DNA of 64,000 nucleotides from Terasakiella sp033100395 (GTDB lineage: Bacteria; Pseudomonadota; Alphaproteobacteria; Rhodospirillales; Terasakiellaceae), in NCBI RefSeq assembly GCF_033100395.1, contig NZ_JAWLVJ010000021.1, forward strand, positions 17,117-81,116. Reading direction: 5' to 3'. Every line of letters begins with the position of its first letter. The stretch's first letter is position 1. A model generated the notes under the pieces. That model was not told the origin of the DNA and ran no database searches. It saw only the letters and a program-made list of their open reading frames with translations. A program made the translations under genes and the position numbers. This document shows, piece after piece, positions 23,388-32,070 of this stretch.

Positions 23388-23697
23388 CTCAGGTTTTTCA
23401 AGCTGCGCAGCGATTATGGCGATATGATCGCAGGAAGGTGCGGGTATCTGTTGCAGGCCCTGATTGAGGGGGAAACCATCAGCGATAGTGATTTATTGTC
23501 TCTCGTTCTTGTTTTGCGTACCGAGAAAATAGATTTCACTGCCTGTGTTCGGCCAAATCCGAACGCGGACGGGTAACGCGACACGCTCCAAAATTCTGGA
23601 TGACTTGCTGGTGTTGTTTCAATTGCCGGGTTTCGGTTATCAGGTCCGTAGGGATAAAGAGGATGGCAATTATCTGGATTTAGGCCGAGGCCTCTAA
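23388..23697 (+). pseudogene. Decayed coding sequence after the nucleotidyltransferase-like gene
   Basis: Directly after the TAG the same frame stays open and protein-like ('FFKLRSDYGDMIAGRCGYLLQALIEG') to a TAA near 23576. The reading then continues plausibly in another frame ('NATRSKILDDLLVLFQLPGFGYQVRRD...YLDLGRGL') to the stop at 23695-23697. One in-frame stop and one frameshift suggest a decayed gene, or the original C-terminal part of the upstream gene. The family is not identified. Confidence 0.45.
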
Positions 23698-24270
23698 CTG
23701 GCGCGCCAGATTTTCACGGGCTTGCTGGAGGCGCAGCATTTTGTTGATGAGCTCGGGCGTGTTGCCTTCTTTTTCCATCCGGCGTTTCAGCTTCTTGGCT
23801 TTTTTGCGCAGACCCTTGGCGCGTTCTTCCAGTTCTTTGTGATCGGCTTTCTTGACCTGTTTCAGCGCTTTCTCGTAGCCTTCCTTGTCGGTTGGACGGG
23901 CACTGCCGACGCTGTCTGCGGACAGCAAGATCGTGATGGAAGCGATCTGGCCGTTGCCTTTCACGTCCAGAATGCAAACGGAAAACCGTTCCCCATCCAG
24001 CACGCCGATCATGCAGGGGTAGGCCTTGGCATCCGGCAAATCAATGATGGCATCGATCATGGTCAGGCTCTGGCCCTGGCTTGAAAGACGTTTAAACATC
24101 TTGTGGGTGCGGTTCATGATCTGTTGTTTGCCGATGATGGTCGGTTGGGTTTGGCGGGCAAATACGACTTCCTGCGCATCCAGCATGCCTGCCAGTCCCA
24201 TCAGGTCACGCGCATTAAAGCGTTTTACATATTCTTTTGTGGTTTCAACCGCTTTTACGAGATTTGCCAT
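23680..24270 (-). CDS. NTF2/SnoaL-like protein with a basic coiled-coil tail
   Basis: A 196-residue protein starting at MANLVKAVETTKEYVKRFNARD. Residues about 1-125 have the NTF2-like pattern (an N-terminal helix, then 'LMGLAGMLDAQEVVFARQTQPTIIGKQQIMNRTHKMF'). The last about 65 residues are a highly charged coiled coil ('KELEERAKGLRKKAKKLKRRMEKEGNTPELINKM'). Function unknown. Convergent to the decayed gene, whose 3' end it overlaps. The ATG at 24270 follows AGGACC. Confidence 0.6.
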   Translation of the reverse strand: MANLVKAVETTKEYVKRFNARDLMGLAGMLDAQEVVFARQTQPTIIGKQQIMNRTHKMFKRLSSQGQSLTMIDAIIDLPDAKAYPCMIGVLDGERFSVCILDVKGNGQIASITILLSADSVGSARPTDKEGYEKALKQVKKADHKELEERAKGLRKKAKKLKRRMEKEGNTPELINKMLRLQQARENLARQLEASA

Positions 24271-24367
24271 GCTGGTCCTACGTATAATTACTTGCTTATG
24301 TGAAGTGCCGTTCTTTGAATGATAAGTCAAGTTTCGATCGTGGTGATTGTATCTATCTATCTATCTG

Positions 24368-26503
24368 TTAAATCTTATAGGCAATCCGCAGGTTGCCCCA
24401 GTGGCGTTCCCGGATGAAGATCGGGGCATCGACTTCTTTGAGCAAAATCCGGTCATTCCCCACAACCCGATCATAGGTCTGGATCAGGCATGATGTGGTG
24501 TTACGCGACGCGCGCAGGCCTGCCGGGTCATCAAAGATACGGCGGTTGCGTGAATTTGCATCATTCCAGACCGGATCATCGCCTTGCGGTTTGGAATATT
24601 CTTCATTGTGGGTGGGCAGGAAACCCGATCGGGCCACAGCTGCGGCAAAGACAATATCCGGCAGACGTTTACGCAGGGCTTCCTGAATTTCCGGCAGATA
24701 TTCATCGGTGATATTCAGATATTTGGTTGTGAATTGTTCCGGGTTGGAATTGGGGATGGTCTGGAAATCGATATCAAAGAAGTCTTCAATATCAATTTTC
24801 TTTTTGGCAATTGCATCTTCAAAGGCACTGGAAATGCGCACAGCCCCTTCAACCGCCAGATCAGAATAGGCCGCATCATGCTGACGGACCTTTTCAAGAA
24901 TATCGACCACCTGGCCCGTCTGATTTTCGCTGATATTGACAAAGGCTACGTTGATCATGCGATCATTGATGTCGCGGATATCGGCTGTGATGGTGCCCAA
25001 GTCCGCATTGCTGATCTCGCACGGTCCTTTTTGCAAGGTGGGTTCTGGCTGGTGCAGGCGTAAGGAGGTCCCACCGATACCCAGGTCCGCCATACTGGCC
25101 TGATAGGTTTTGCCGCTGCTTTTGATCTGGATCAGCATGCCCATTGGGGTGCGGTCATATTCACGACGGTTGCCCGCCATGGATGATCTGAGCAGGACGC
25201 GCATGGCGTTGCTGAGGCCTTCTACATCGCGCACCACATTGCTGGAAATATTGGTGACTTTTCGCGCCATTTCCTGAGAGGCCACATTGCTTTCTGTCAC
25301 TGTTTCCATGGTTTCGGTTACCTGGTGGGTATTGTCAGAAGCAACCGTTGCACTGCCGCTGATTTCCGATGTGGCGGCATATTGTTGTTCGGTGGCTTCG
25401 GTGATGCTGGACACATTGGACCCGATTTCCTGGATCAGGTTATTGACGGCTTCAATCTCGCGCGCGGCATGGTCGGTTGCGGTTTGAATTTCCGTTGCCT
25501 GCCGATTTACTTGTTCGATGGCTTTTTCGGTTTCTGCAGCCAGACTTTTGACTTCATTTGCCACAACGGCAAATCCTTTGCCGGCTTCACCAGCACGGGC
25601 GGCTTCGATGGTGGCGTTTAGCGCGAGCATACGGGTTTGGGAGGCCACGTTCTGTATTAGGGCGACAACGCTTGAAATTTCCATCGCTTTTTCTTCCAGG
25701 CTTTTGACCTTTTCCTGGCTGAGGCGGGACTGTTCAATGGCACGTTGCGCCAGGTCATCTGAAGATTGGACCTGACCTGCGATATTTTTGCTGGAGGCAT
25801 CTAACTCTTCTGTCGCGGCAGCAACGGTTTGGATGGACTGGAAAGTCTGATTGATGGACTCGTTTGCGCTTTCGACCTGGGTTTCAAGGTTTTGTTGGGC
25901 GGTGTTTAGATATTCAACGCTTTCCTGCATCAGGCTGGTTTGGTCGGATACGCTCTGGATTGTGCCGTCGGCTTCACGCAAAATCTGGTTGGACATATTC
26001 AACAACTGATCACGCAGTTTTCTGTTTTCGCCGCGCTGAATATAAGTGGTCAGGGCCAGGTCAATATCCAGACAGACTGTTTTCAGCATGGATGAGATTT
26101 TCTTTGAAACCTTGGGTGCTTTAACCCGGTTTTTTTTGAGCGACGCTTCGATCAGTCTTTCGATCAGAAAGAAATAGCCGCCCAGATACCATCTTGGTTC
26201 CAGCCCGATGACCTCATGCACATTCCCGATCTGAATGGCGCGCGAGACATAGGCTTCTGAATATTCCCCGCTGAACAGATTTTCCCAATGGCCCAACTGT
26301 GCCTGGGTCAAGGTGGTGGTATCTGAATTGGCCGAGATGATCCCTTCGGTGGCTTCATATTGGCCCAGATGATTGTAAAAGGCGCCGATAATGTCCGGCA
26401 GGTCATCTTTAATCTCCTTAAAGAAGGCGTTCATCTCGCTTTTTGCTTCATCATCGATGCGCAAAAAATCCAGTCGGTTGTGAATGTCGGTATCGTCGCT
26501 CAT
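24368..26503 (-). CDS. Soluble globin-coupled chemoreceptor with PilZ and C-terminal sensor-like domains
   Basis: A 711-residue protein with no transmembrane segment. Residues about 1-158 are a protoglobin domain with a proximal histidine in 'IGNVHEVIGLEPRWYLGGYFF' (about H96). A helical linker and a methyl-accepting signalling domain (about 185-440, hairpin 'RMLALNATIEAARAGEAGKGFAVVANEV') follow. A PilZ domain (about 446-535, 'NRREYDRTPMGMLIQIK...ADLGIGGTSLRL') would bind cyclic-di-GMP. The C-terminal about 160 residues end 'RERHWGNLRIAYKI', a domain seen at the end of other MCPs. It probably couples oxygen or redox sensing to motility with c-di-GMP input. Confidence 0.85.
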   Translation of the reverse strand: MSDDTDIHNRLDFLRIDDEAKSEMNAFFKEIKDDLPDIIGAFYNHLGQYEATEGIISANSDTTTLTQAQLGHWENLFSGEYSEAYVSRAIQIGNVHEVIGLEPRWYLGGYFFLIERLIEASLKKNRVKAPKVSKKISSMLKTVCLDIDLALTTYIQRGENRKLRDQLLNMSNQILREADGTIQSVSDQTSLMQESVEYLNTAQQNLETQVESANESINQTFQSIQTVAAATEELDASSKNIAGQVQSSDDLAQRAIEQSRLSQEKVKSLEEKAMEISSVVALIQNVASQTRMLALNATIEAARAGEAGKGFAVVANEVKSLAAETEKAIEQVNRQATEIQTATDHAAREIEAVNNLIQEIGSNVSSITEATEQQYAATSEISGSATVASDNTHQVTETMETVTESNVASQEMARKVTNISSNVVRDVEGLSNAMRVLLRSSMAGNRREYDRTPMGMLIQIKSSGKTYQASMADLGIGGTSLRLHQPEPTLQKGPCEISNADLGTITADIRDINDRMINVAFVNISENQTGQVVDILEKVRQHDAAYSDLAVEGAVRISSAFEDAIAKKKIDIEDFFDIDFQTIPNSNPEQFTTKYLNITDEYLPEIQEALRKRLPDIVFAAAVARSGFLPTHNEEYSKPQGDDPVWNDANSRNRRIFDDPAGLRASRNTTSCLIQTYDRVVGNDRILLKEVDAPIFIRERHWGNLRIAYKI

Positions 26504-26682
26504 GGGTCAGCCAGCCTCACTATTTATGTTCGGGGTTTATGTATGATGTTTTTGTTACCCGGTTATTTCAATTTGTAATGTCTTAAAGAAATCGCATTGA
26601 AGTGTGTTGTATTGTGGCGACAAAAGCAACAGAGATAAATAGGGAGGACCCCTTACTACAGAAGGGGTATATGGCTGAGATA

Positions 26683-26702
26683 AAACACAATTTTTTGTGT
26701 TT
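26683..26702 (-). terminator. Weak hairpin at the end of the PPTase gene
   Basis: AAACACAA (26683-26690) and TTGTGTTT (26695-26702) pair around TTTT and overlap the stop codon; on the - strand TTTTATC follows. A/T-rich and weak. A stronger stem without a T-run, ACCCCTT/AAGGGGT, lies at 26648-26668. Confidence 0.3.
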
Positions 26703-27330
26703 AGCTGTCGGTTTTTTGTTGGAATTCATCTGTAAATCCTTCCACCCATTTTCCATCAGGTGTAAAGGTGGCGATGACATAATCGTTTTCAAAGGCTGTG
26801 TTAAATCTCGGGTCGGTCAGTGCGCCCCTTGCGATTTGGTAGCAGAGTTTCGCTTTCGAAAAATCCAGCCCCTGCCCCGACGCTTTGCCATAGGCTTCAT
26901 TCAATGTCCAGAATTTGTAGGCGCACAAGAGGCCGCCACTAAAATCTGGATAGAAGTTTGAAACCAGTTTTAGAATGTCACGGTCAGGATCGCAAAATTC
27001 GGTATCAATGCCAATCGGTCCGTCGTCACTCAGGGCGATACAAACCAGGTTTTGCGAGTGGCTGATGGATGCCCACAGGTGAATTTCTGCAGTTTGGAGG
27101 TGAAGAAGGATTTCACCGTTTTCTCCGGTGCTAATTTTCAGGTCCTGTGATCTGGTTTGCCAGTATTTTTGAAAGACAAACCGAATAAGGTAACGGGCTG
27201 TAAGGCTTTGCTGCTTTCGGTGGTTTTTTTTAAATCTCCGGGCGTATAGAATATCTTCTTCCTCACACCACTGCGCAATCCGTTCAGTGGTCTTCGGGTC
27301 TGTCAGATATGTCCTTGCGATCTTAAGCAT
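26701..27330 (-). CDS. 4'-phosphopantetheinyl transferase (Sfp/AcpT-like)
   Basis: A 209-residue enzyme that moves 4'-phosphopantetheine from CoA to the serine of acyl carrier proteins. Motifs: 'ISHSQNLVCIAL' (89-100), the Mg-binding 'GIDTE' (107-111) and 'FWTLNEAYGKASGQGL' (about 140-155), the KEAxxK motif with N for K. It is divergently placed from the aryl polyene operon and very likely activates the two ACPs there. Similar genes accompany other APE clusters. Confidence 0.85.
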   Translation of the reverse strand: MLKIARTYLTDPKTTERIAQWCEEEDILYARRFKKNHRKQQSLTARYLIRFVFQKYWQTRSQDLKISTGENGEILLHLQTAEIHLWASISHSQNLVCIALSDDGPIGIDTEFCDPDRDILKLVSNFYPDFSGGLLCAYKFWTLNEAYGKASGQGLDFSKAKLCYQIARGALTDPRFNTAFENDYVIATFTPDGKWVEGFTDEFQQKTDS

Positions 27331-27383
27331 GTGGCTTTCTTATCACGCTCTTGTCTTAGACTGAATGATTAATAATATCACCC

Positions 27384-27412
27384 TTGACCAAAGGGGTATT
27401 AATCGGTTTATT
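27384..27412 (+). promoter_or_regulatory. Predicted promoter of the aryl polyene operon
   Basis: TTGACC (27384-27389), a 17-bp spacer and TTTATT (27407-27412) form a moderate sigma-70 match 38 bp upstream of the first gene of the operon. It lies in the only substantial non-coding gap before an operon of about 17.7 kb. An imperfect inverted repeat (ACCCTTG...CAAAGGGGT) overlaps the -35. Confidence 0.4.
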
Positions 27413-27449
27413 GGACGACCTATGATTGGTTTTCGGGAAGAATAATAAT

Positions 27450-27860
27450 ATGAACAAGTTTTTTAAACGTGGTCTGTTATCTGTATTTGTTTGCTTGTTG
27501 CTGACAGGTTGCTTTGGGCGCATCCAGCCACTTTATTCGGTTTATAATCACCCTGTTCCGTCGTCTGCTGATTTTATGTCTTTGCGTGAAATCAGCGAAG
27601 TGATTGAACTGTCGGCGGTCAACCGTAAATGGTTGGTGGAAGAGCAATATCCCGGCCTTTTGACCCTGACGTTCCGTAAGAAAACGCATATGGCAGTTGT
27701 GGAAGTGTCATTTGATCAGTCCAATTATTCCATCAAATATGTGAACAGCACGCATCTGCTTTATAACGGTACGACAATTCACCGTAACTATAACCGCTGG
27801 GTTGCCAATCTGGAACGTGACATCGAAATGAACCTCCAGAAAGCAGCGATCAGCCGCTAA
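27450..27860 (+). CDS. Small lipoprotein at the head of the aryl polyene operon
   Basis: A 136-residue protein with a lipoprotein signal peptide ending LLLTGC (cysteine 21). The mature protein is mostly beta by appearance ('KWLVEEQYPGLLTLTFRKKTHMAVVEVSFDQSNYSIKYVNST'). A GGGAAG Shine-Dalgarno precedes the ATG. Lipoproteins occur at this place in other aryl polyene clusters and probably help envelope placement of the pigment lipid. It could correspond to the first ape gene, but the identity is not certain. Confidence 0.7.
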   Translation: MNKFFKRGLLSVFVCLLLTGCFGRIQPLYSVYNHPVPSSADFMSLREISEVIELSAVNRKWLVEEQYPGLLTLTFRKKTHMAVVEVSFDQSNYSIKYVNSTHLLYNGTTIHRNYNRWVANLERDIEMNLQKAAISR

Positions 27861-27865
27861 AGCGC

Positions 27866-28585
27866 ATGTCTCTGTCATTTAGCGTAACAAACTGGGCTGC
27901 ATGGGGCGCGGGTCTCGAAACACGGGACGACTGGCTTTCATCGCAGCCTTTAGTTTTATCTGATGATGTTAATGCGTCTCCAAACATTAAAGACCTGCCG
28001 ATGATGTTACGACGTCGCCTCAGTCACCTGGGGCGTATGGTTATGCGGGTGACCCATGATCTGGAGATGGAAGACAGCCTGCCGCTTGTCTTTTCTTCGC
28101 GCTATGGAGAAAGTGATCAGACGGTAAAGTTGCTGGAATCCCTCTCGGTCAAAGAGCCCTTGTCCCCGACCATTTTCAGCATGTCGGTTCACAACGGTCT
28201 GGCAGGCCTGTTTTCCATCACGACAAGAAACAAACAGCCCCATACCGCGATTTCAGCAGGTGCCGCCAGTTTTTGTAACGGTTTGCTGGAGGCTTGCGCG
28301 ATGTTGCAGGTCAATCCTGAACAACCTGTTTTGCTGGTTCATTATGATGGTCCCCTATCGGATTTTTATGAGAACTTTGGTGATGAACGGGTGAAACCGA
28401 TGGCTTTGGCACTGCGGCTGGAAAAGACAGGTAGAGACCCTCTGTCTTTTGCTGCTGTCAAGAATGTCGAAGCTGATTCTAAAGAAGATGCCGCTTTAAG
28501 CTTCATGGATTATCTTCTGAAAAATAAAAAAAGCTGGTCATGGAATGACGGGCGCACACAATGGAATAGTAGTTATGCTGGATAA
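27866..28585 (+). CDS. apeC: ApeC-like chain-length-factor ketosynthase
   Basis: A 239-residue truncated ketosynthase-fold protein (Ketoacyl-synt_2 type). The region of the catalytic cysteine reads 'FSMSVHNGLAGLFS', with no cysteine, so it should not condense on its own. In Xenorhabdus ApeC pairs with ApeO as a KS:CLF-like heterodimer that builds the polyene chain; the same pairing is expected here with the protein at 40236-41396. It is followed by the acyltransferase with an 11-bp overlap. Confidence 0.8.
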   Translation: MSLSFSVTNWAAWGAGLETRDDWLSSQPLVLSDDVNASPNIKDLPMMLRRRLSHLGRMVMRVTHDLEMEDSLPLVFSSRYGESDQTVKLLESLSVKEPLSPTIFSMSVHNGLAGLFSITTRNKQPHTAISAGAASFCNGLLEACAMLQVNPEQPVLLVHYDGPLSDFYENFGDERVKPMALALRLEKTGRDPLSFAAVKNVEADSKEDAALSFMDYLLKNKKSWSWNDGRTQWNSSYAG

Positions 28586-29348
28586 ATTAAATTATCTGCA
28601 GCGATTGATTTTTACGGGTCTTGCCTTCGCCTCTTTCAGTCTGGGGGGGCTGTTGCTGACCCTGACTGTTTTTCCGGTCATTGCGATCTGTTCAGGTGCG
28701 GAAGAAAAACGCATCAATCGCACACGCCGGATGATCCATCTGTGTTTTCGTCTGTTTGTTTTTATGCTGCGCATCACAGGCATTCTGGATTGTGAAGTTT
28801 ATGAACGCGAACGTCTGAAAACAGCCAATGGCCGCCTGGTGGTGGCAAACCACCCCACCTTGCTGGATGTGGTGTTTTTGATCTCCATGATGCCGAAAGC
28901 CCAATGTATCGTGAAACATGAGCTTTGGGACAGCAAGTATCTGGGCGGTGTGATGCGTGCGGCGGGTTATATCCGCAACGATGGCGATCCGGAAGCTTTG
29001 TTTGAACAGTGCAAACGCGCGATTGAACTGGGCCATGATATCGTGGTCTTCCCCGAAGGCACACGTACCGTGCCGGGCAAGGACCTGAAATTTCAGCGTG
29101 GCTTTGCCAATATCGCAGCCCTGGTGCCTTGTGATATTCAGCCAGTGACCATATCATGTGTGCCGCCCAGTCTGGCAAAGGGGCAGAAGTGGTATGAAAT
29201 TCCGCCGAAAAAGATGCAGTTCAATTTCTGGGTGGAAGAACAACTGGACATTCAGGCATATTTAGGCCATCAACCTCGATCAAAAGCCGTCAGACAGCTG
29301 ACAAGAGAATTAGAACAACATTACTGTGGAAAAATGTCTCATGGATGA
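28575..29348 (+). CDS. apeD: ApeD-like lysophospholipid-type acyltransferase
   Basis: A 257-residue membrane-associated acyltransferase of the PlsC/LPLAT family: catalytic NHPTLLD (the H-x4-D motif) and substrate motif VFPEGTRT, after an N-terminal hydrophobic region ('LIFTGLAFASFSLGGLLLTLTVF'). It likely transfers an acyl chain to the lipid part of the aryl polyene product. The start at 28575 (MLDKLNYLQRL) overlaps the apeC stop; codons upstream belong to apeC. Confidence 0.82.
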   Translation: MLDKLNYLQRLIFTGLAFASFSLGGLLLTLTVFPVIAICSGAEEKRINRTRRMIHLCFRLFVFMLRITGILDCEVYERERLKTANGRLVVANHPTLLDVVFLISMMPKAQCIVKHELWDSKYLGGVMRAAGYIRNDGDPEALFEQCKRAIELGHDIVVFPEGTRTVPGKDLKFQRGFANIAALVPCDIQPVTISCVPPSLAKGQKWYEIPPKKMQFNFWVEEQLDIQAYLGHQPRSKAVRQLTRELEQHYCGKMSHG

Positions 29349-29601
29349 ATTAGAATTGGAACTCAAGAAGCTGATCATTGAAGCCTTGAACCTTGAAGAT
29401 ATTGAACCGACAGAGATTGACAGTGAAGAACGCCTCTTTGTTGAAGGTTTAGGTCTGGATTCTATTGATGCATTGGAACTGGGTATGGAAATTCAGAAGA
29501 AATATGGCATTAAGATCAATTCTGAGACGGAAAATATCAAAACCCACTTTGCCTCTGTTGCAAATCTGGCAAAATTCATCACTGCGGAAAAGGAGGGCTA
29601 A
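29341..29601 (+). CDS. apeE: ApeE-like acyl carrier protein
   Basis: An 86-residue acidic carrier protein with the phosphopantetheine serine in 'GLGLDSIDALEL' (about S41). In the studied pathway two ACPs (ApeE and ApeF) carry starter and growing chain. The ATG at 29341 overlaps the apeD stop; a GTG five codons earlier is possible. Confidence 0.87.
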   Translation: MDELELELKKLIIEALNLEDIEPTEIDSEERLFVEGLGLDSIDALELGMEIQKKYGIKINSETENIKTHFASVANLAKFITAEKEG

Positions 29602-29604
29602 GTT

Positions 29605-29853
29605 ATGCTGAGCCGCGAAGAAATTTCCGATAAGCTGAATGAATATCTGCAAGACCTGTTTGAAGTCCCCGAAGAAGACATCACACCGGATGCGTTGCTG
29701 TTTGAAGACCTGGATCTGGACAGCATTGATGCTGTTGACCTGGTGGTAAAACTGCAGGAACTGACAGGCAAGAAAATTCCACCGGAAGAATTCAAGACGG
29801 TGCGGACCGTTAATGACATCGTGGAACGTGTACACGCGCTGGTGTCTGAATAA
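29605..29853 (+). CDS. apeF: ApeF-like acyl carrier protein
   Basis: An 82-residue carrier protein with 'DLDLDSIDAVDL' (about S40). It has a strong AAGGAGG Shine-Dalgarno, better than most genes of the operon, so it may be made in excess. It lies 3 bp after the first ACP; the two differ enough to have separate partners. Confidence 0.87.
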   Translation: MLSREEISDKLNEYLQDLFEVPEEDITPDALLFEDLDLDSIDAVDLVVKLQELTGKKIPPEEFKTVRTVNDIVERVHALVSE

Positions 29854-29859
29854 CGTCCG

Positions 29860-30447
29860 ATGAAACCGGGTGTTAAAGTTAAGCCACTGGTGGTGTTGCT
29901 GACCCTGTTGGGTCTTGCCTATCCGTTTGCGGTTTATTTTGGCCTGCAGGTTTTCTCTCCGCTTACCATTGCCTTTTGCCTGTTGGGTTTCCTTGCCATC
30001 CGCCTGTTTGTGCAGTGGCGGGAAAAAAAGCAGATGATTGAAATGGTCGCTTTGGTGCTGACCCTCATCTGTGTTGCCGTTCTGATGGTGGTGGATCAGA
30101 TGCTGGCGGTGAAATCCTATCCGGTGGCGTTGAGCCTCAGTCTGGCGGCGGTCTTTTCTTATTCTGTGCTGCATCCGCCGACTTTCATTGAACGGTTTGC
30201 CCGCCTGTTAGAGCCGAACCTGAACGAAAAGGGTGTGCGCTATACGCGGAAAGTCACCGTGGTCTGGATTGGGTTCTTTATCGTAAATGCCAGTATTTCA
30301 GCGGGCACGGCTCTCTATGGGGACCTGGATGTCTGGACCTTTTATAACGGATTTCTCTCTTATATTTTCATCGGTGTTGTGATGGGGATTGAATTGCTGG
30401 TGCGTCAATTTGTGAAAAAGCAACATGTGGGAACTGCCCATGATTGA
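29860..30447 (+). CDS. apeG: ApeG-like integral membrane protein
   Basis: A 195-residue protein with about five or six hydrophobic segments (for example about 9-28, 36-52, 60-80, 88-106, 130-150, 165-185). It belongs to the small COG4648-like membrane family always found between the ACPs and the ligase in APE clusters. Its role is unknown; a membrane scaffold or transport part is assumed. The stop overlaps the ligase start. Confidence 0.72.
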   Translation: MKPGVKVKPLVVLLTLLGLAYPFAVYFGLQVFSPLTIAFCLLGFLAIRLFVQWREKKQMIEMVALVLTLICVAVLMVVDQMLAVKSYPVALSLSLAAVFSYSVLHPPTFIERFARLLEPNLNEKGVRYTRKVTVVWIGFFIVNASISAGTALYGDLDVWTFYNGFLSYIFIGVVMGIELLVRQFVKKQHVGTAHD

Positions 30448-31699
30448 TCTGTCCCGTCTGCTGCAAAGTGATCGCATGGCACCTGTTACGCCTGACATTG
30501 ATTTTGCCCAGTTTAAAAAAGACGTCGCCCATAATGCAGCATGCGTTAACTCAGATGATGTGGTTCTGTTTGAAACCAGCAGCTATAAATTTCTGGTCGG
30601 GGTTATGGCGGTGTTGCAGGCAGGTGCGCGTCTGTCCTTGCCACCCAATGATGCGGAAAAGACATTGGCATCAATGTCCGGCACGCGACTGCATGTGGAA
30701 CTGGGCGGTGAAGGTGAGTTTGAATTTCGCCCTCTTGACCCAGAGACAAGCATACTGGATTTTTACACCTCGGGTTCAACGGGTGAATCAAAATGTGTGC
30801 GAAAGACTCTGCGTCAAATCGAAAATGAAATTACGGTTTTGCAGGAGACCTGGGGCGATGTGATAGACGGTCATTTGGTGCTGGCAACAGTGTCGCATCA
30901 GCATATCTATGGCATGTTGTTCAAGGTGCTGTGGCCGATCTGCGCGGGCCGTCCATTTTATGATGAAATGTTTGAATATTGGGAACATCTGGTACCCCAT
31001 GTCACGGCTGAAACTGTTATTGTGTCTTCACCTGCGCATTTAACCCGCTACCCTGAACTAGGGGAAGTGAACACGCCGAAGATGATCTTTTCATCCGGTG
31101 GACCTTTGCCGTTGGACGCTGCGCTTGAGACACAGCAGATTTTCAACCAAACCCCGATGGAAGTCTTTGGCAGCACTGAAACCGGTGGGGTAGCCTATCG
31201 CCAGCAAACCGGGCCGTCCATCCCCTGGCGCCCGTTTGACGGGGTGGAAACCACATCGGATGAAGACGGCGTTCTGTCCATTCGATCATCCTATCTGGCT
31301 GATGAGAACTGGTATGAAATGAGTGACCGGATCGAGTTTCTGGATGACAATCGTTTCATGATGAAAGGGCGCATTGACCGCATTGTGAAGGTGGAAGGAA
31401 AACGTGTTTCCCTACCCGAAGTCGAAGCGGTTTTGTGTGACCTTGATCTGGTGGAAGCCGCTGCTGCCTTGATTACGCCAGATGCGCGCCAGTCTTTATC
31501 TGCGGTGGTGGTGTTAAGTGCGGCCGGGCAAGAAAAACTGGGTGAGGTCGGGGAGTTCCGCATGGGGCGTTTCCTGCGATCTGTCATGAAAGGGTCACTT
31601 GATCAGGCAGCCCTTCCAAGACGTTGGCGCTTTGTGGATGAAATACCCGTTAATTCCCAAGGGAAACGCTTGATGGCAGATTTACTTCGGTTATATTAG
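30440..31699 (+). CDS. apeH: ApeH-like aryl-ACP ligase (AMP-forming)
   Basis: A 419-residue adenylate-forming enzyme, short for the family. Motifs: P-loop-like 'YTSGSTGESKCVRK' (about 109-122), 'VFGSTETGGVAYRQ' and 'GRIDRIVKVEGKRVSLPEVE', with a C-terminal 'VNSQGKR' that keeps the glycine and lysine of the A10 motif. In characterised clusters ApeH loads an aryl acid starter (4-hydroxybenzoate type) onto an ACP. Here the neighbouring ammonia-lyase could offer a (hydroxy)cinnamate instead. The start at 30440 is preferred for its GGGA; an ATG at 30425 is possible. Confidence 0.82.
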   Translation: MIDLSRLLQSDRMAPVTPDIDFAQFKKDVAHNAACVNSDDVVLFETSSYKFLVGVMAVLQAGARLSLPPNDAEKTLASMSGTRLHVELGGEGEFEFRPLDPETSILDFYTSGSTGESKCVRKTLRQIENEITVLQETWGDVIDGHLVLATVSHQHIYGMLFKVLWPICAGRPFYDEMFEYWEHLVPHVTAETVIVSSPAHLTRYPELGEVNTPKMIFSSGGPLPLDAALETQQIFNQTPMEVFGSTETGGVAYRQQTGPSIPWRPFDGVETTSDEDGVLSIRSSYLADENWYEMSDRIEFLDDNRFMMKGRIDRIVKVEGKRVSLPEVEAVLCDLDLVEAAAALITPDARQSLSAVVVLSAAGQEKLGEVGEFRMGRFLRSVMKGSLDQAALPRRWRFVDEIPVNSQGKRLMADLLRLY

Positions 31700-31704
31700 C
31701 GACC

Positions 31705-32070
31705 ATGAAAACGTGGAAAGATAGCAAAATAGAGCCTGAAATAAAGGCCACGCGTGTGGCGGGATCAATCGTGGAATTGGACCTGATCCCAACGGCTGAC
31801 TTGTTTCAATTTCAGGGCCATTTCCCTGATCACCCCATAATGCCCGGGGTGGGGCAGTTGGATTGGGCAGTTAAATTTGCACGCAAGCATTTTTCACTCT
31901 CTCAAAGCATTACTGAAATCAGCCAGTTGAAGTTTCGCGATCTGATGCTGCCGGATACAGAAGTTGTTTTAACGCTGGAACATGATGCGGATAAAAGCCG
32001 GGTGAAATTTTCTTATTCCAGTGGGGAACAGGTTTTTTCCTCTGGCATTTTGAAGCTGGCAAGCACATGA
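31705..32070 (+). CDS. apeI: ApeI-like hotdog dehydratase
   Basis: A 121-residue FabA/FabZ-like hotdog protein with 'FQGHFPDHPIMPGVGQLDW' (catalytic-type histidine about 39). It forms a heterodimeric dehydratase with ApeP in the studied system, creating each double bond of the polyene. The stop overlaps the next start by 4 bp. Confidence 0.82.
   Translation: MKTWKDSKIEPEIKATRVAGSIVELDLIPTADLFQFQGHFPDHPIMPGVGQLDWAVKFARKHFSLSQSITEISQLKFRDLMLPDTEVVLTLEHDADKSRVKFSYSSGEQVFSSGILKLAST

Noticed and set aside
24351..24366. (ATCT)4 tetranucleotide repeat as a phase-variation tract
   Set aside because: It lies after the stop codon of the chemoreceptor gene and only four units are present, so slippage would not alter a protein.
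26648..26668. ACCCCTT/AAGGGGT stem as an intrinsic terminator
   Set aside because: No T-run follows on either strand; noted only as a possible structure.
29449..30174. Long antisense frame of 241 codons opposite the ACP and membrane protein genes
   Set aside because: It runs opposite two clear ACPs and a membrane protein with recognised motifs and is rich in His/Gln/Arg, a typical antisense shadow.
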